A stretch of DNA of 39,937 nt from Acidobacteriota bacterium. GTDB lineage: Bacteria; Acidobacteriota; JAAYUB01. The position numbers were made by a program, and so were the translations under genes. The notes below the pieces were generated by a model. That model did no database searches and was not told the origin of the DNA. It worked only from the letters and a program-made list of their open reading frames with translations. Position 1 is the first letter of the stretch. Each line of letters opens with the position of its first letter. This document shows, one piece after another, positions 27,144-37,239 of this stretch. The stretch spans positions 1-39,937 of the forward strand of contig JAKQOW010000096.1 of the NCBI GenBank assembly GCA_029565065.1, written 5' to 3'.

Positions 27144-30100
27144 ATGCGCAGACTGGTCGTCTTTGCGGCGGTGTTGATGCTGGCCGGGCTGGTCCCGGCG
27201 ACGGACCCGGCTCCCGGCCTGGAGCGGGTGCTGGAGAGCGGGGCGCTTCTCGGCGATACGTCGGGCGACGGGGTGCCGGACACGATCCGCGCCCGCATCA
27301 TCCTGGCGGGAGATGCTCCCAATCACCTGGCGGCCGCGGCTCTCGCCGAGCGGCTGGGCTTCGAGTCCGCCGGCATGGGATTCGACTTCATAGCTGCCCC
27401 GGACGGTCCGGCGCCGGATCCCGCGGGCTATCCGGTGGTGGTGGGCCGCGGCAACCGGCTGCTGCCCGCCGCTCTGGCGACTGCGACGCCGTCGGGCGTC
27501 AACGCGGGACGCGGCTGGGCGGTCCTGCAGCAGGGCACGCTGTCCGGCCGGCCGGCGCTGTTCCTGTACGGCTCCGACGCCCTGGCCGAGGTGTACGCGG
27601 CGCGCGCCTTCTTCGGGCGGTTCCCCTACCTGTGGGACATCTGGGGACGGACGGACGGCGTCACCTACCGGAAGGTGCTGGATGACATCACCCGGTATCT
27701 GGCGGGGCTGGGCGTCACGCCGCGGGGCCTGTCGATCACGGCCGTGCTGTACGAGAATCGGGGCGTCTTCGACCGCCGTCGTGACGAGGCCGGCCGGCTG
27801 GCGCGCGAGCTGAAGGGATGGGGGCTGGATGACGGGGAGATCGCCCGGCTCACCGTGGCGATCGCGATGACGGCGTCCGATCGCCGGAAAGTGGCTGCAG
27901 ACCTGGCGCGCCTCCCCGCCGACCGGCAATCCGGGCGGCGCACGGGCCTCCTCAATTACCCCGGCCTGGCGGCGCTGGAGTTGCAACTGGCCGCGCCGGA
28001 CGGCACCACCCCGGCGGTGGTGCCGCGCTTCTCGCTGCCGGACCGCTTCCTGAACCGGCGGTACCGGCAGGAGACCACCGTCAAGCTGGACCGCCGGGTC
28101 TGGCTGGACGACCTGTACTCGGCCGCCGGGTTGTACGCCGACGGCAACGGCGACCGCATCCCCGACGACGTGGTCTTCCGGACGGTGGCCGGCGCAGGTC
28201 AGACCTCGACCGAGCTGGCCCTGCTGGCGGGCCGCATCGCCCTCGAGACCGCCGGCTGCCGCTTTCCGCTCGTCCGGCTGGACTCCGAGCTGGGTGATCC
28301 GGCCAAAGCCGGCCCGCTGCTCATCGCGGGCACGGACAACCGGGCCGCCCGCCGGCTCCGCGACCTGGGCCTGGATCTGGCGCCCCGCCGGCCGGAAACG
28401 GGCGAGATCCGGGCGTTCAACGACAAGACGCTCGCAGCGCCCCAACTGCTGGTGCACGGCGACAGCGCCGCCTCGACCGGCGCGGCGCTCCACTACCTGG
28501 CGCGCTACTATCCGTACCTCGACGCGGCGCGGGACGAGGACCGCAGCGTCGCCGAACTGGGCCAGCAGCTCCTGAACCGGCTGCAGGGACGGGAGCCGGC
28601 CGCGGCCGCCGCGGCGCTGCTGGCCGAGCGTGCGCCGCTGCTGGACGTGCTGGGGGCGAACCCGGACCTCAAGGTGCGCGGCGAGCTGACGCTGGACCGG
28701 CTCACGCCTGAGATCGCCGCCCCGCTCGTCGCGTACATCCGCGCCCGGTATGCCGACGGCTGGGACGTGGCGGCCGTCAGCCGCGACGCGAACCGCACCG
28801 CCTTTGAGATCCGGAAGGAGCTGCCGTGGGAAGGCGACGTGGTGCAGGAGCGCCTGAGGCAGTATCTGGCCGGCCAGCCGGCGGACGCCGGCTTGGAGCT
28901 GGAGGTGCGCATCAGCGAACCCGCCGACTGCCGCACCCGCCTCGAGAGCGAACTGCGAGCCGCGCTGGAGCATGACTACCCGGGCCGGATCCGGTCGCTG
29001 CGGGTGCTCAGCGCCTACAAGCAGGGATTGTCCTGGCTCATCGATGCCGTGCTGCCGCAGCTGCGCGGCCGGGGGGTGGCGGCGATCCGCATCGACTTCC
29101 AGGGCCGGGCACCGGCGGGCGAGGTGCTCCGCAAGGTGTACGGCGAGACTCCCGGCTGGCTGCAGGAGCTCTTTCCGGTGGACGAGTTGCTGGCCCGGGA
29201 ACTCCGGCTCGCGCCCGAGGCGGTGGAATTCCGCCAGGTGGACGCGGCGCCGGGAGAGCCGGTCTACCGGGTGGAGGCCCGGGACGGGGCCGGCCGCATG
29301 GTGCTGAGCGAGGCGTTTACCCCCCTGTACGAGGAGCGTCCCTTCTTCCGCCGCTTCCCGAGCTGGGGGGTGGCGCCGGTGCCCATGGCCGGATTCATCG
29401 TCCGCCGCGACGACCGGGAAGTGGAGCGGGTGGCCCTGCCCACGGACATGGGTGCGGTCTGGGCCGTCTACCAGGACGAGGTGATCCCGGCGCTGGAGGA
29501 GCAGATCCGGAAGGCGACGGGCAACAGGCCCACGCCGGACAAGCAGCCGTTCTTCCGCCGCCTCACCGCGGAGCTGGCCGCCAGCGAACCGGACGAGCGG
29601 CTGGGGATCGACGAGGAGCACGTCTCGGCGCTCGAGGCGTTTCACGAGGACTTCTACTTCCTGACTCTCGAGTTCATCAACCACATCCTGGAGAAGGATG
29701 CCGCCAAGGAGCCCGAGGGAGGCTATTTCCGCGCCAACCCGTTCGCCGCGCCGGGCAACGTGCTGCCGCTGGTGCAGCGAGGGCCCGCGGGCAAGGGGCC
29801 CGTGGTCGTCTTCAAGCTCGAGCTGCCGCTGACCGACACGCCGCAGCTCGCGCTCGACTACACCACCCTGGAGCCCGTCACCCACACCGACAAAGTCAAG
29901 CTGGAACCGCTCAAGGGCGCGACGGTGCACTGCGAATCGCTGTTCGTGTCGGCGGACCGGGCCGTGTGCGGCGCGCGGTACCGCGTGGAGCTCAAGACGG
30001 CTGCCGAGTACGACGCGTTCTGCCGCTTCTTCGCCCAGTATCGGGAGCTGGTGCGCACCGGGGCGGACCCGGAGCTGGGCCGGTTCGGCTTGGCGACGCT

Positions 30101-31301
30101 GGAGCTGGACGTGCGTGCGCCCGAGGCCGCCGGCGTCTTCACGCTGGACATCCCGCCCGCCCCCGCGGCGGCGGAACCCGTCCTGGAGAAGCCCGCCCCG
30201 CCGTTCCGGCCGGACCATGTGGTGGGGCCGGAGGAGTGCGTCGCCGTCATGCGGCGCTGGGCCGGCGAGTCGGGCTACCGTGTCTTCCGGGCCGGCTGGT
30301 CGTACGAGGGCCGGCCGGTGTACGCCGCCGAGATTCTGGCGCCGAGCGGGGCCGAGATCCAGAGCCGGTTCAAACTGGTCCTGCACAAGCCGACGCTCAT
30401 GCTCACGGGGCGGCAGCACGCCAACGAGGTCGCCTCCACCGGCTACCTGCTCCAGTTGATGGAGCTGCTGGCCCGGGATCCCGCGTGGGCAGCCTATCGC
30501 GAGAAGGTCAATTTTGTCCTCCATCCCATGGAGAATCCCGACGGGGCGGCGCTGGCGGTGCGCCTGGCCGAACTGACTCCCGAGCACAGCCTGCACGCGG
30601 GGCGTTTCACCTCGCTGGGGATCGACCTGGGCTATGAGGTGGACCGGCCGGACACGCTGCTGACGGAGGCGCGGGTGCGCAACGCCCTGTACGGCCGCTG
30701 GCTGCCCGACATCTACCTCAACCTGCACGGCTACCCGTCCCACGAGTGGGTCCAGCAGTTCTCCGGCTACACGCCGTATCTGTTCCGGTCGTACTGGATC
30801 CCCAAGGGTTGGTTCGCCTATTTCCGTTATGACGACTCCGGACTGGAACCGGCCTACACCGAGGCCGGGGCCCGATTGCTCCAGTACATCAGCCGGGGAC
30901 TGGAGGCGAGTCCCGAATCCGACGCATTCAACCAGCGCTTCTACCGCCGCTACGAGCGCTGGGCGGTCCGCTGGCAGCCGCACGTCCACTATCTGGACAC
31001 GGTGGGTCGGACCACGCTGTTCCACTCGCGCCGCTCCGGCACGGCCACCCGGCCGAGCCCGCGGACCCGGGCCACCTTCGCCGAGGGCATCCCGGAGCTG
31101 ATGGACGAGACGGCCCACGGTGCGTTCCTCGCCTTCCTGTCGCGCCAGGGGCTCGCCTACATCAAATCCCACCTCGACTACCTGGCGGATTGCCCGGTGG
31201 TCCGGGTGCCGGTGGACGAGGAGCGGGCCGACGGCACCCTGTTCCAGGTGTACCGCCGCCGGCCGCCCCTGCCGGCCGGCGACGGCGGTCGGCGTCCTTG
31301 A
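27144..31301 (+). CDS. Very large secreted M14-type zinc carboxypeptidase
   Basis: The product has 1385 residues. A signal peptide covers about 1-19. The first ~1050 residues lie ahead of the peptidase domain and contain a duplicated unit: GDTSGDGVPDTIRARIIL near 37 and GNGDRIPDDVVF near 334, each opening with a Ca-binding-like Asp loop and followed by an alpha/beta segment. The C-terminal M14 domain has HxxE (His1092, Glu1095) in TGRQHANEV, the third ligand His1195 in NLHGYPSHEW, and a candidate catalytic Glu1322 in MDETAHG. M14 enzymes trim C-terminal residues from peptides or cell-wall fragments. The ribosome site is weak. A TATACT at 27102-27107 is a possible -10. It appears monocistronic. 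Confidence 0.82.
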   Translation: MRRLVVFAAVLMLAGLVPATDPAPGLERVLESGALLGDTSGDGVPDTIRARIILAGDAPNHLAAAALAERLGFESAGMGFDFIAAPDGPAPDPAGYPVVVGRGNRLLPAALATATPSGVNAGRGWAVLQQGTLSGRPALFLYGSDALAEVYAARAFFGRFPYLWDIWGRTDGVTYRKVLDDITRYLAGLGVTPRGLSITAVLYENRGVFDRRRDEAGRLARELKGWGLDDGEIARLTVAIAMTASDRRKVAADLARLPADRQSGRRTGLLNYPGLAALELQLAAPDGTTPAVVPRFSLPDRFLNRRYRQETTVKLDRRVWLDDLYSAAGLYADGNGDRIPDDVVFRTVAGAGQTSTELALLAGRIALETAGCRFPLVRLDSELGDPAKAGPLLIAGTDNRAARRLRDLGLDLAPRRPETGEIRAFNDKTLAAPQLLVHGDSAASTGAALHYLARYYPYLDAARDEDRSVAELGQQLLNRLQGREPAAAAAALLAERAPLLDVLGANPDLKVRGELTLDRLTPEIAAPLVAYIRARYADGWDVAAVSRDANRTAFEIRKELPWEGDVVQERLRQYLAGQPADAGLELEVRISEPADCRTRLESELRAALEHDYPGRIRSLRVLSAYKQGLSWLIDAVLPQLRGRGVAAIRIDFQGRAPAGEVLRKVYGETPGWLQELFPVDELLARELRLAPEAVEFRQVDAAPGEPVYRVEARDGAGRMVLSEAFTPLYEERPFFRRFPSWGVAPVPMAGFIVRRDDREVERVALPTDMGAVWAVYQDEVIPALEEQIRKATGNRPTPDKQPFFRRLTAELAASEPDERLGIDEEHVSALEAFHEDFYFLTLEFINHILEKDAAKEPEGGYFRANPFAAPGNVLPLVQRGPAGKGPVVVFKLELPLTDTPQLALDYTTLEPVTHTDKVKLEPLKGATVHCESLFVSADRAVCGARYRVELKTAAEYDAFCRFFAQYRELVRTGADPELGRFGLATLELDVRAPEAAGVFTLDIPPAPAAAEPVLEKPAPPFRPDHVVGPEECVAVMRRWAGESGYRVFRAGWSYEGRPVYAAEILAPSGAEIQSRFKLVLHKPTLMLTGRQHANEVASTGYLLQLMELLARDPAWAAYREKVNFVLHPMENPDGAALAVRLAELTPEHSLHAGRFTSLGIDLGYEVDRPDTLLTEARVRNALYGRWLPDIYLNLHGYPSHEWVQQFSGYTPYLFRSYWIPKGWFAYFRYDDSGLEPAYTEAGARLLQYISRGLEASPESDAFNQRFYRRYERWAVRWQPHVHYLDTVGRTTLFHSRRSGTATRPSPRTRATFAEGIPELMDETAHGAFLAFLSRQGLAYIKSHLDYLADCPVVRVPVDEERADGTLFQVYRRRPPLPAGDGGRRP

Positions 31302-31376
31302 TACGCGGGCGGTTTTGGTGCATCATAGGGAAGACGGCGGGCGCCGAGCACCCGCCGGGGGAGAGGTGGCGACACC

Positions 31377-33833
31377 ATGTTTGAGAAATACACCGAAAAA
31401 GCCCGCCGGGTGATTTTTTTCGCCCGGTATGAAGCGAGCCAACTGGGCAGCAGCACCATCGATTCCGAGCACATCCTCCTCGGCCTGATCCGGGAGGACA
31501 AGAAGCTCAGCCGCTTCTTCCCGAAGGGGGAGCCGGCGTTCGAATCGCTGCGCAAGGCGGTCGAGAGCCAGTCACGGCTGCGGGAAAAGATTTCCACGTC
31601 CATCGAGATCCCGCTGTCGAGCGACGCCAAGCGGGTGCTGAACAACGCCTCCGAGGAGGCGGAGCTGCTGGGCAACAAGTTTGTGGGGACCGAGCACATC
31701 CTGCTCGGCCTGCTGCGGGAGAAACAGACCACCGCCGGCCGGCTGCTGTACGAGCAGGGGCTGCGGCTCTCCATCGTCCGCGATGCCATCGGTTCGTCCC
31801 AGACGGCCGAGGAACCGAGCAAGCCGTCCCGCAAGAAGAAGGACCCCCTCGTTGTCTACGAATTCTCCCGCGACCTCACCGAGTGCGCCTTCCGCGGGGA
31901 GCTGGATCCCCTCATCGGCCGCGACAATGAGCTGGACCGGGTGATCCAGATCCTGTGCCGCCGCACCAAGAACAATCCGGTGCTCATCGGCGAGCCGGGC
32001 GTCGGCAAGACGGCCATCGTGGAGGGGCTGGCCCAGCGGATCGTCGACGGCAAGGTCCCGCCGTTCCTGACCAACAAACGGATCATCGCGCTGGACCTGT
32101 CGCTGGTCGTGGCCGGGACGAAGTACCGCGGCCAGTTCGAGGAGCGCCTCAAGTCCATCATGAAGGAGCTCATCGAAAACAAGGACTTCATCGTCTTCAT
32201 CGACGAGCTGCACACCCTGGTGGGGGCCGGTTCGGCGGAGGGCTCGCTCGACGCGGCCAACATCCTGAAGCCGTCCCTGTCCCGGGGCGAGCTGCAGTGC
32301 ATCGGCTCCACGACGCCCGCCGACTTCCGCAAATTCATCGAGAAGGACCGCTCGCTGGAGCGCCGCTTCCAGGCGATCAAGGTGGACGCGCCCAACGAGG
32401 ACGAGACCATCCGGATCCTGCGGGGAATCCGCGAGCGCTACGAGAACTTCCACAACCTCAAGTACACGGATGACGCGCTGGAATCCTCGGTGTACCTGTC
32501 CAACCGGTACATCTCCGACCGCTTCCTGCCTGACAAGGCGATCGACCTGATGGACGAAGCCGGCGCCCGAGTCAAGCTTCGCTACGCCGAGATCCCGGAG
32601 GACCTGCTCCGGATTCAGAAGCAGCTCGGCGAGATCAAGCAGGTCATCGAGACGACGGTCCGGCGGCGGGATTACGAAGAAGCCGCCCGGCTCAAGGAAG
32701 AACAGCTGGCCCTGCAGAAGGAAGCCGAGGACTTTCGGACGCGCTGGCACATCGACCTGGACCACCCGGCGGTGGTGACCCGCGGGGACATCGAGGAGGT
32801 GGTCGCGCGCTGGACGGGCGTGCCGGTGGCCCAGATCAAGGAAGAGGAGATGAACAAGCTGCTCCGCATGGAGGAGGAGCTGCACCGGTACATCATCAGC
32901 CAGGACGACGCGATCTCGGCCCTGGCCCGGGCCATCCGGCGCGGCCGGGCCGGGCTCAAGAGCCCGAACCGGCCCGTGGGCTCCTTCCTGTTCCTGGGCC
33001 CCACCGGCGTGGGCAAGACCGAGGTGGCCAAGCGGCTCACCGAGTTCCTCTTCGGCTCGGAGCAGGCCCTGATCCGTTTCGACATGTCCGAGTACATGGA
33101 GAAGCATTCGGTGGCCAAGCTCATCGGCTCGCCGCCGGGCTACGTGGGGCATGAGGAGGGCGGTCAGCTCACCGAGAAGGTGAAGCGCAACCCGTACTCG
33201 GTCATCCTGCTCGACGAGATCGAGAAGGCCCACTTCGAGGTGTACAACATCCTGCTGCAGGTGTTCGAGGAGGGCCACCTGACCGACTCCCTCGGCAATC
33301 GCATCGATTTCAAGAATACCATCGTGATCATGACCTCCAACATCGGGGCCAAATACCTGGAGCGCCGGGGTTCCGTGGGTTTCCGCGTGGACGAGAAGAC
33401 CGAGGAGAAAAAATCCCACGACATGATCAAGAGCGAGGTCAAGAAGATCTTCCGTCCGGAATTTCTCAACCGCATCGACGAGACGATCATCTTCAAATCG
33501 CTGGACACGGACGACCTGCGGCGCATCGTTCACCTGCTCATCGCCGAGATCAACCGCAACCTCGCCCGCCGCAAGATCACCATCGAGATCGCGCCGGAGG
33601 TGGCCGATTTCATCATCGACAAGACGTGCTCGGACCGCTCCTACGGCGCCCGGCCGCTGCGGCGCGCCATCCAGAAGTACATCGAGGACCCCGTCTCGGA
33701 GATCCTGATCCAGGGGAAGATTCAGGAAGGGGCCCAGGTCGTGGCGTACGTCGAGATGGGCGAGATTGCCTACCGCCTCAGCGGCGAAAAGAACCGGCAG
33801 GGGCAACCCCTGCTCGTGAGCCGGTCCCAGTAA
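31377..33833 (+). CDS. clpC: Clp protease ATP-binding subunit ClpC
   Basis: ClpC is a hexameric AAA+ unfoldase that feeds substrates to ClpP. The 818-residue protein has two N-terminal Clp repeats (about 1-145), D1 with Walker A GEPGVGKT at 205-212, a UVR-containing middle segment ([18 protein letters not shown], about 425-445), D2 with Walker A GPTGVGKT at 541-548 and the C-terminal ClpB_D2-small domain. LGLIRED and [12 protein letters not shown] are typical N-domain motifs. The UVR segment marks ClpC rather than ClpA. The ATG is preceded by GAGGTGG. No ctsR or mcsAB regulators are adjacent. Confidence 0.95.
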   Translation: MFEKYTEKARRVIFFARYEASQLGSSTIDSEHILLGLIREDKKLSRFFPKGEPAFESLRKAVESQSRLREKISTSIEIPLSSDAKRVLNNASEEAELLGNKFVGTEHILLGLLREKQTTAGRLLYEQGLRLSIVRDAIGSSQTAEEPSKPSRKKKDPLVVYEFSRDLTECAFRGELDPLIGRDNELDRVIQILCRRTKNNPVLIGEPGVGKTAIVEGLAQRIVDGKVPPFLTNKRIIALDLSLVVAGTKYRGQFEERLKSIMKELIENKDFIVFIDELHTLVGAGSAEGSLDAANILKPSLSRGELQCIGSTTPADFRKFIEKDRSLERRFQAIKVDAPNEDETIRILRGIRERYENFHNLKYTDDALESSVYLSNRYISDRFLPDKAIDLMDEAGARVKLRYAEIPEDLLRIQKQLGEIKQVIETTVRRRDYEEAARLKEEQLALQKEAEDFRTRWHIDLDHPAVVTRGDIEEVVARWTGVPVAQIKEEEMNKLLRMEEELHRYIISQDDAISALARAIRRGRAGLKSPNRPVGSFLFLGPTGVGKTEVAKRLTEFLFGSEQALIRFDMSEYMEKHSVAKLIGSPPGYVGHEEGGQLTEKVKRNPYSVILLDEIEKAHFEVYNILLQVFEEGHLTDSLGNRIDFKNTIVIMTSNIGAKYLERRGSVGFRVDEKTEEKKSHDMIKSEVKKIFRPEFLNRIDETIIFKSLDTDDLRRIVHLLIAEINRNLARRKITIEIAPEVADFIIDKTCSDRSYGARPLRRAIQKYIEDPVSEILIQGKIQEGAQVVAYVEMGEIAYRLSGEKNRQGQPLLVSRSQ

Positions 33834-33855
33834 TTTGCCAGCCTGCAGTGAACCA

Positions 33856-33899
33856 TTCCGGCCGCCGGATCATCTGTCCGGAACAACCCGCGTTTTTTT
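33856..33899 (+). terminator. Possible weak terminator after clpC
   Basis: TTCCGG (33856-33861) pairs with CCGGAA (33878-33883), and a run of seven T (33893-33899) follows after a 9-nt gap. The gap makes termination uncertain. Confidence 0.3.
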
Positions 33900-33925
33900 G
33901 GAGTGCATTGGTCTCCTGTCGATGA

Positions 33926-33931
33926 TATAAT
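33926..33931 (+). promoter_or_regulatory. Possible -10 box of bamA
   Basis: A perfect TATAAT (in GATGATATAATCC) lies 44 bases before the bamA ATG. No good -35 sits at 16-18 bp, so an activator or alternative sigma factor may be involved. Confidence 0.35.
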
Positions 33932-33975
33932 CCAACGCTTTGAACGCGCCTGCAACTTTACAGCGTGGAGGTTTA

Positions 33976-36567
33976 ATGAGGTCCGGACTGAGAACAGGTA
34001 CCTTGGCGCTGCTGTGCCTGGTCCTCGTCGCCTCCGCCGCTTCCCCCCTGCTGGCCCAGGTGGGCACGTTGATCGAGAAGGTCGAGATCCGGGGCAACCA
34101 CCGTATCCCCCAGGACACCATCTTCTACTACATCATGACCCGGTCGGGCGACGTCTATGACCAGGACAAGATCCTCATCGATTTCAAGGCGCTCCACAAG
34201 ACCAACCTGTTTAAAAACATCAAAGTGGACATCTCGGACGGCGAGACGGGCCGGATCGTCACCTTCATCGTCGAAGAAAAGCCCATCATCCGGTCGATCG
34301 CCTACGAGGGCGTGAAGTCGTTCAAGCAGTCGGACATCCTCGACAAGTTCAGCGAGGAAAAGCTGGGCCTGACGGTGGACTCCCCCTACGAGCCCACCAA
34401 GATCAAGAAGGCCGAATACATCATCCAGAACCTGCTGGTGCTCAACGGACGGCCGCTGGGCACCGTCACCACCGCCGTGGAGGAGATCCCCCCCAATTCG
34501 GTGAAAATCGTCTTCCAGGTCACCGAGGGGGAAAAAGTCCGCATCGGCAAGATCCGCTTCACCGGCAACACCGTCTTCGACAACGGCGACCTCAAGGACG
34601 CGCTCAAGCTCAGCAAGGAGCGCGGCCTGATCAGCATGTTCAAGGGTACCGACAAGTACCACAAGGACAAGCTGCTTTACGACCTCGAGGAGAACGTCAA
34701 GTCGCTGTACCAGGAGCACGGCTACCTGGACATGAAATACGGCCAGCCCGAAGTGGAGATCGTCGAGGGGCCCCGAGGCTTCCTGCCGCTCCTACGCAAG
34801 ACGAAGAAGCAGTTCTTCATCACCGTCCCCGTCGACGAGGGGGCGCAGTACCGGGTCAACAGCCTTGAGTTCGAGGGCAACACCCTGTTCACCGACGAAC
34901 AGCTCCTGCCCCTGATCGGCCTGAGGAAGGGCGATGTCGCCAACTACAAGGCCATCAAGGACGGGATGGACACCATCAAGAAGATCCACGGGATGCAGGG
35001 ATATATCGATTTCGACATCCAACCTAAGCTCAAGACCGACCAGCCCAACCGCCTGGCGGACGTCACTTTCACGGTGGAGCAGGGCAAACAGTACCGGGTC
35101 AACAAGATCGAGTTTTTCGGCAACACCCGCACCCGCGACAAGGTGCTCCGACGCGAATTTGTGCTGGTGGAGCAGGAGACGTTCTCCCAGACCCTCCTGG
35201 ACATCAGTATCCAGCGGCTGAACCAGCTCGGGCTTTTCGAAAAGCTCGAAGAGAAAGATTACGAGATCAAGCGCAATCCCCAGGAAGCCACGGTGGACAT
35301 CAACCTCACCGTCACCGAGAAGGGACAGCAGTCCATCGGCCTCACGGGAGGCATCAGCGGCTACCAGGGCACGTTCGTCGGCATCAATTACAGCACCAAC
35401 AACTTCCTGGGCTATGGCGACAAGTTGATGTTCGACGCCATCTTCGGCACGCGCATGGTCAACTTCTCCTTTTCCTTCACCGACCCGTACTTCCTGGACA
35501 CCAACTCACTGTTCGGATTCTCGGTCTACAACCGTCGCTATCGCTACGACGTCAACGACTATACCTACTATTACCAGACCAGCGATGCGGTCCAACTGTA
35601 TGTCCGGAAGACCACCGGTTTCAGCCTGACCTTCGGGCGGCAGCTATGGCGCTTCTGGCGGTACTACATCTCCTATGAGATGGAAAACATCTCCTTCCCG
35701 CCGGACGAGATCAACGAGGATTACTACTATCTGGTCGAGGCGCAGCTCTTCGGCATCAACCCGGGGCTGCCCATCGACGAGGCGCTCGCCGGACTGATCC
35801 GGTCGCAGGTTTCGCTGCGCCTGTCCCAGAACACCACCGACGATTTCTTCTTCCCCACTCGCGGGCGGGAACTGGATCTCGGAGTGGCCTTCTCCGGCGG
35901 GCCGCTGCAGGGCGACTTTAATGTGATCCGGCCGTATGTGGACATGAAGTTCTTTTTCCGCGACCCGTTCCTGTTCAAGGGCCGCAATGTGTTCGGCTTC
36001 CACGGCCGGGCCCAGTTCGTCGCGCCGTTCGGCGACACGCAGGCCGTGCCCTTCTTCGAGCGGTATTTCTTGGGCGGCGACCAGGACCTGCGGGGTTTCG
36101 ACATCCGGGGCGTGAGCCCGTACGCGGTAGTCTCCACCATCAGCAAGGACAACGAGGGCAATCCGCTGATCGATTTTGAAACCGGCTTGCCGCGGCGGAC
36201 AGACCAGGTTCTGCCCATCGGCGGCGACATCGCCATCATGGGCCAGGCCGAGTACCGCATCCCCATCGCCGGACCGGTCAGCCTCGCGCTGTTCGCCGAT
36301 GCCGGAATCTCGACGGTCACCCAGTACGACAAGCTGGGCTTTTCCGAGAGCACCAACGTCTATCTGATCTCGAGCACGAACGGCAAATGGCGGGCGTCCA
36401 CCGGCGCGGAGCTCCAGTTCATGCTGCCGATGGTCAACGCGCCGTTCCGGCTGATCTTTGCCTACAACCCGCTCCGCCTCATTGAAACCTTCCGGACCAA
36501 GGATCAGCAGTACAGTTACAACGAACCGGAGACCAACATCCAATTCACAATCGGCAAAAGCTTCTAA
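33976..36567 (+). CDS. bamA: Outer membrane protein assembly factor BamA
   Basis: BamA is the Omp85 core of the machine that folds beta-barrels into the outer membrane. The 863-residue protein has a signal peptide (1-27, cleavage near LLAQ), five POTRA repeats (about 30-440, e.g. VEIRGNHRI, IRFTGNTVF, LEFEGNTLF, IEFFGNTRT) and a C-terminal 16-strand barrel, with FFERYFLGGDQDLRGFD (the VRGF-like motif in loop 6) and a terminal aromatic, IGKSF. ATG 33976 is chosen over the in-frame start at 33940 because GGAGGT (33967-33972) and the signal peptide fit it. It is followed by skp after 27 bp. Confidence 0.96.
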   Translation: MRSGLRTGTLALLCLVLVASAASPLLAQVGTLIEKVEIRGNHRIPQDTIFYYIMTRSGDVYDQDKILIDFKALHKTNLFKNIKVDISDGETGRIVTFIVEEKPIIRSIAYEGVKSFKQSDILDKFSEEKLGLTVDSPYEPTKIKKAEYIIQNLLVLNGRPLGTVTTAVEEIPPNSVKIVFQVTEGEKVRIGKIRFTGNTVFDNGDLKDALKLSKERGLISMFKGTDKYHKDKLLYDLEENVKSLYQEHGYLDMKYGQPEVEIVEGPRGFLPLLRKTKKQFFITVPVDEGAQYRVNSLEFEGNTLFTDEQLLPLIGLRKGDVANYKAIKDGMDTIKKIHGMQGYIDFDIQPKLKTDQPNRLADVTFTVEQGKQYRVNKIEFFGNTRTRDKVLRREFVLVEQETFSQTLLDISIQRLNQLGLFEKLEEKDYEIKRNPQEATVDINLTVTEKGQQSIGLTGGISGYQGTFVGINYSTNNFLGYGDKLMFDAIFGTRMVNFSFSFTDPYFLDTNSLFGFSVYNRRYRYDVNDYTYYYQTSDAVQLYVRKTTGFSLTFGRQLWRFWRYYISYEMENISFPPDEINEDYYYLVEAQLFGINPGLPIDEALAGLIRSQVSLRLSQNTTDDFFFPTRGRELDLGVAFSGGPLQGDFNVIRPYVDMKFFFRDPFLFKGRNVFGFHGRAQFVAPFGDTQAVPFFERYFLGGDQDLRGFDIRGVSPYAVVSTISKDNEGNPLIDFETGLPRRTDQVLPIGGDIAIMGQAEYRIPIAGPVSLALFADAGISTVTQYDKLGFSESTNVYLISSTNGKWRASTGAELQFMLPMVNAPFRLIFAYNPLRLIETFRTKDQQYSYNEPETNIQFTIGKSF

Positions 36568-36594
36568 TCAAATATATAAGGAGAATCTAGAGCC

Positions 36595-37125
36595 ATGAAA
36601 CAGTTGAAGTACATCCTGTTGGCGGTGCTGATCCTAAGCCTGGGCGCATTCGCCGGCGCCCAGTCCAAGCTCGGTTTCGTCGATTCCAACCGCGCGGTCG
36701 TCAGCACGGACGAGGGAAAGGCGGAATACCAGAAGATCACCGACTGGGCCCAGAAGCAGGACGGATCCCTGGGTGAGCTGCGCAAGCAGATCGAGGAGAA
36801 GCAGGTCCAGCTGCGCAACCAGCAGAACATGCTGACCGACGACAAGCGGGAGGAGCTGGCCAAGGAACTGGACCGCCTCGAAACCGAATTCAAGCGCCGG
36901 GGTGAGGACCTGAAGCGCGAATACGCCCGCCGGCTCGACGAGTTCGGCAAGAAGATGGACAAGAAGATCACCCCCCTGTTCAACAAGTTCGCCCAGGACA
37001 ACGGCTACACCATGATCCTGTACCTCAACCCGCAGATCGTGGCCTACTACGACCCGAATATCGACGTGACCGACCAGATCATCAAGCTCTACAATCAGGC
37101 GTATCCCTACACGCCGCAGCCATAG
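36595..37125 (+). CDS. skp: Periplasmic chaperone Skp (OmpH family)
   Basis: The 176-residue protein has a signal peptide (1-22, AFAGAQ) and a mature start KLGFVDSNRAVVSTDEGK, typical of Skp/OmpH. A long charged helical hairpin follows (about 45-130), then NGYTMILYLNPQIVAYYDPNIDVTDQIIKLYN. Skp trimers hold unfolded outer-membrane proteins in the periplasm and pass them to BamA, its upstream neighbour. The ribosome site is AAGGAG eleven bases before the ATG. A strong terminator follows. Confidence 0.92.
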   Translation: MKQLKYILLAVLILSLGAFAGAQSKLGFVDSNRAVVSTDEGKAEYQKITDWAQKQDGSLGELRKQIEEKQVQLRNQQNMLTDDKREELAKELDRLETEFKRRGEDLKREYARRLDEFGKKMDKKITPLFNKFAQDNGYTMILYLNPQIVAYYDPNIDVTDQIIKLYNQAYPYTPQP

Positions 37126-37180
37126 CGCGTCGCCAGGCTCCCGCGGGGCGCCGGCAGCGCGAGCACTTTCAAACACCCGA

Positions 37181-37220
37181 ACGGTCCCAGCCGCAGTCGT
37201 CTGGGACCGTTGCCTTTATC
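37181..37220 (+). terminator. Perfect 10-bp intrinsic terminator after skp
   Basis: ACGGTCCCAG (37181-37190) and CTGGGACCGT (37201-37210) pair perfectly around a 10-nt loop, followed by TGCCTTTATC. The stem is strong and the U-tract is poor, so partial read-through into fabZ is plausible. An upstream fabZ start at 37210 would begin inside this stem and is rejected. Confidence 0.65.
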
Positions 37221-37239
37221 CCGAACCGAGGAGGAACGC

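Noticed and set aside
27021..31172. 1383-residue antisense frame opposite the M14 peptidase gene
   Set aside because: This is a shadow frame of GC-rich codons with Gly/Arg/Val-rich composition. The sense strand has signal peptide and catalytic motifs. The same applies to long antisense frames over GH38, the transglutaminase-like gene and the ABC exporter.
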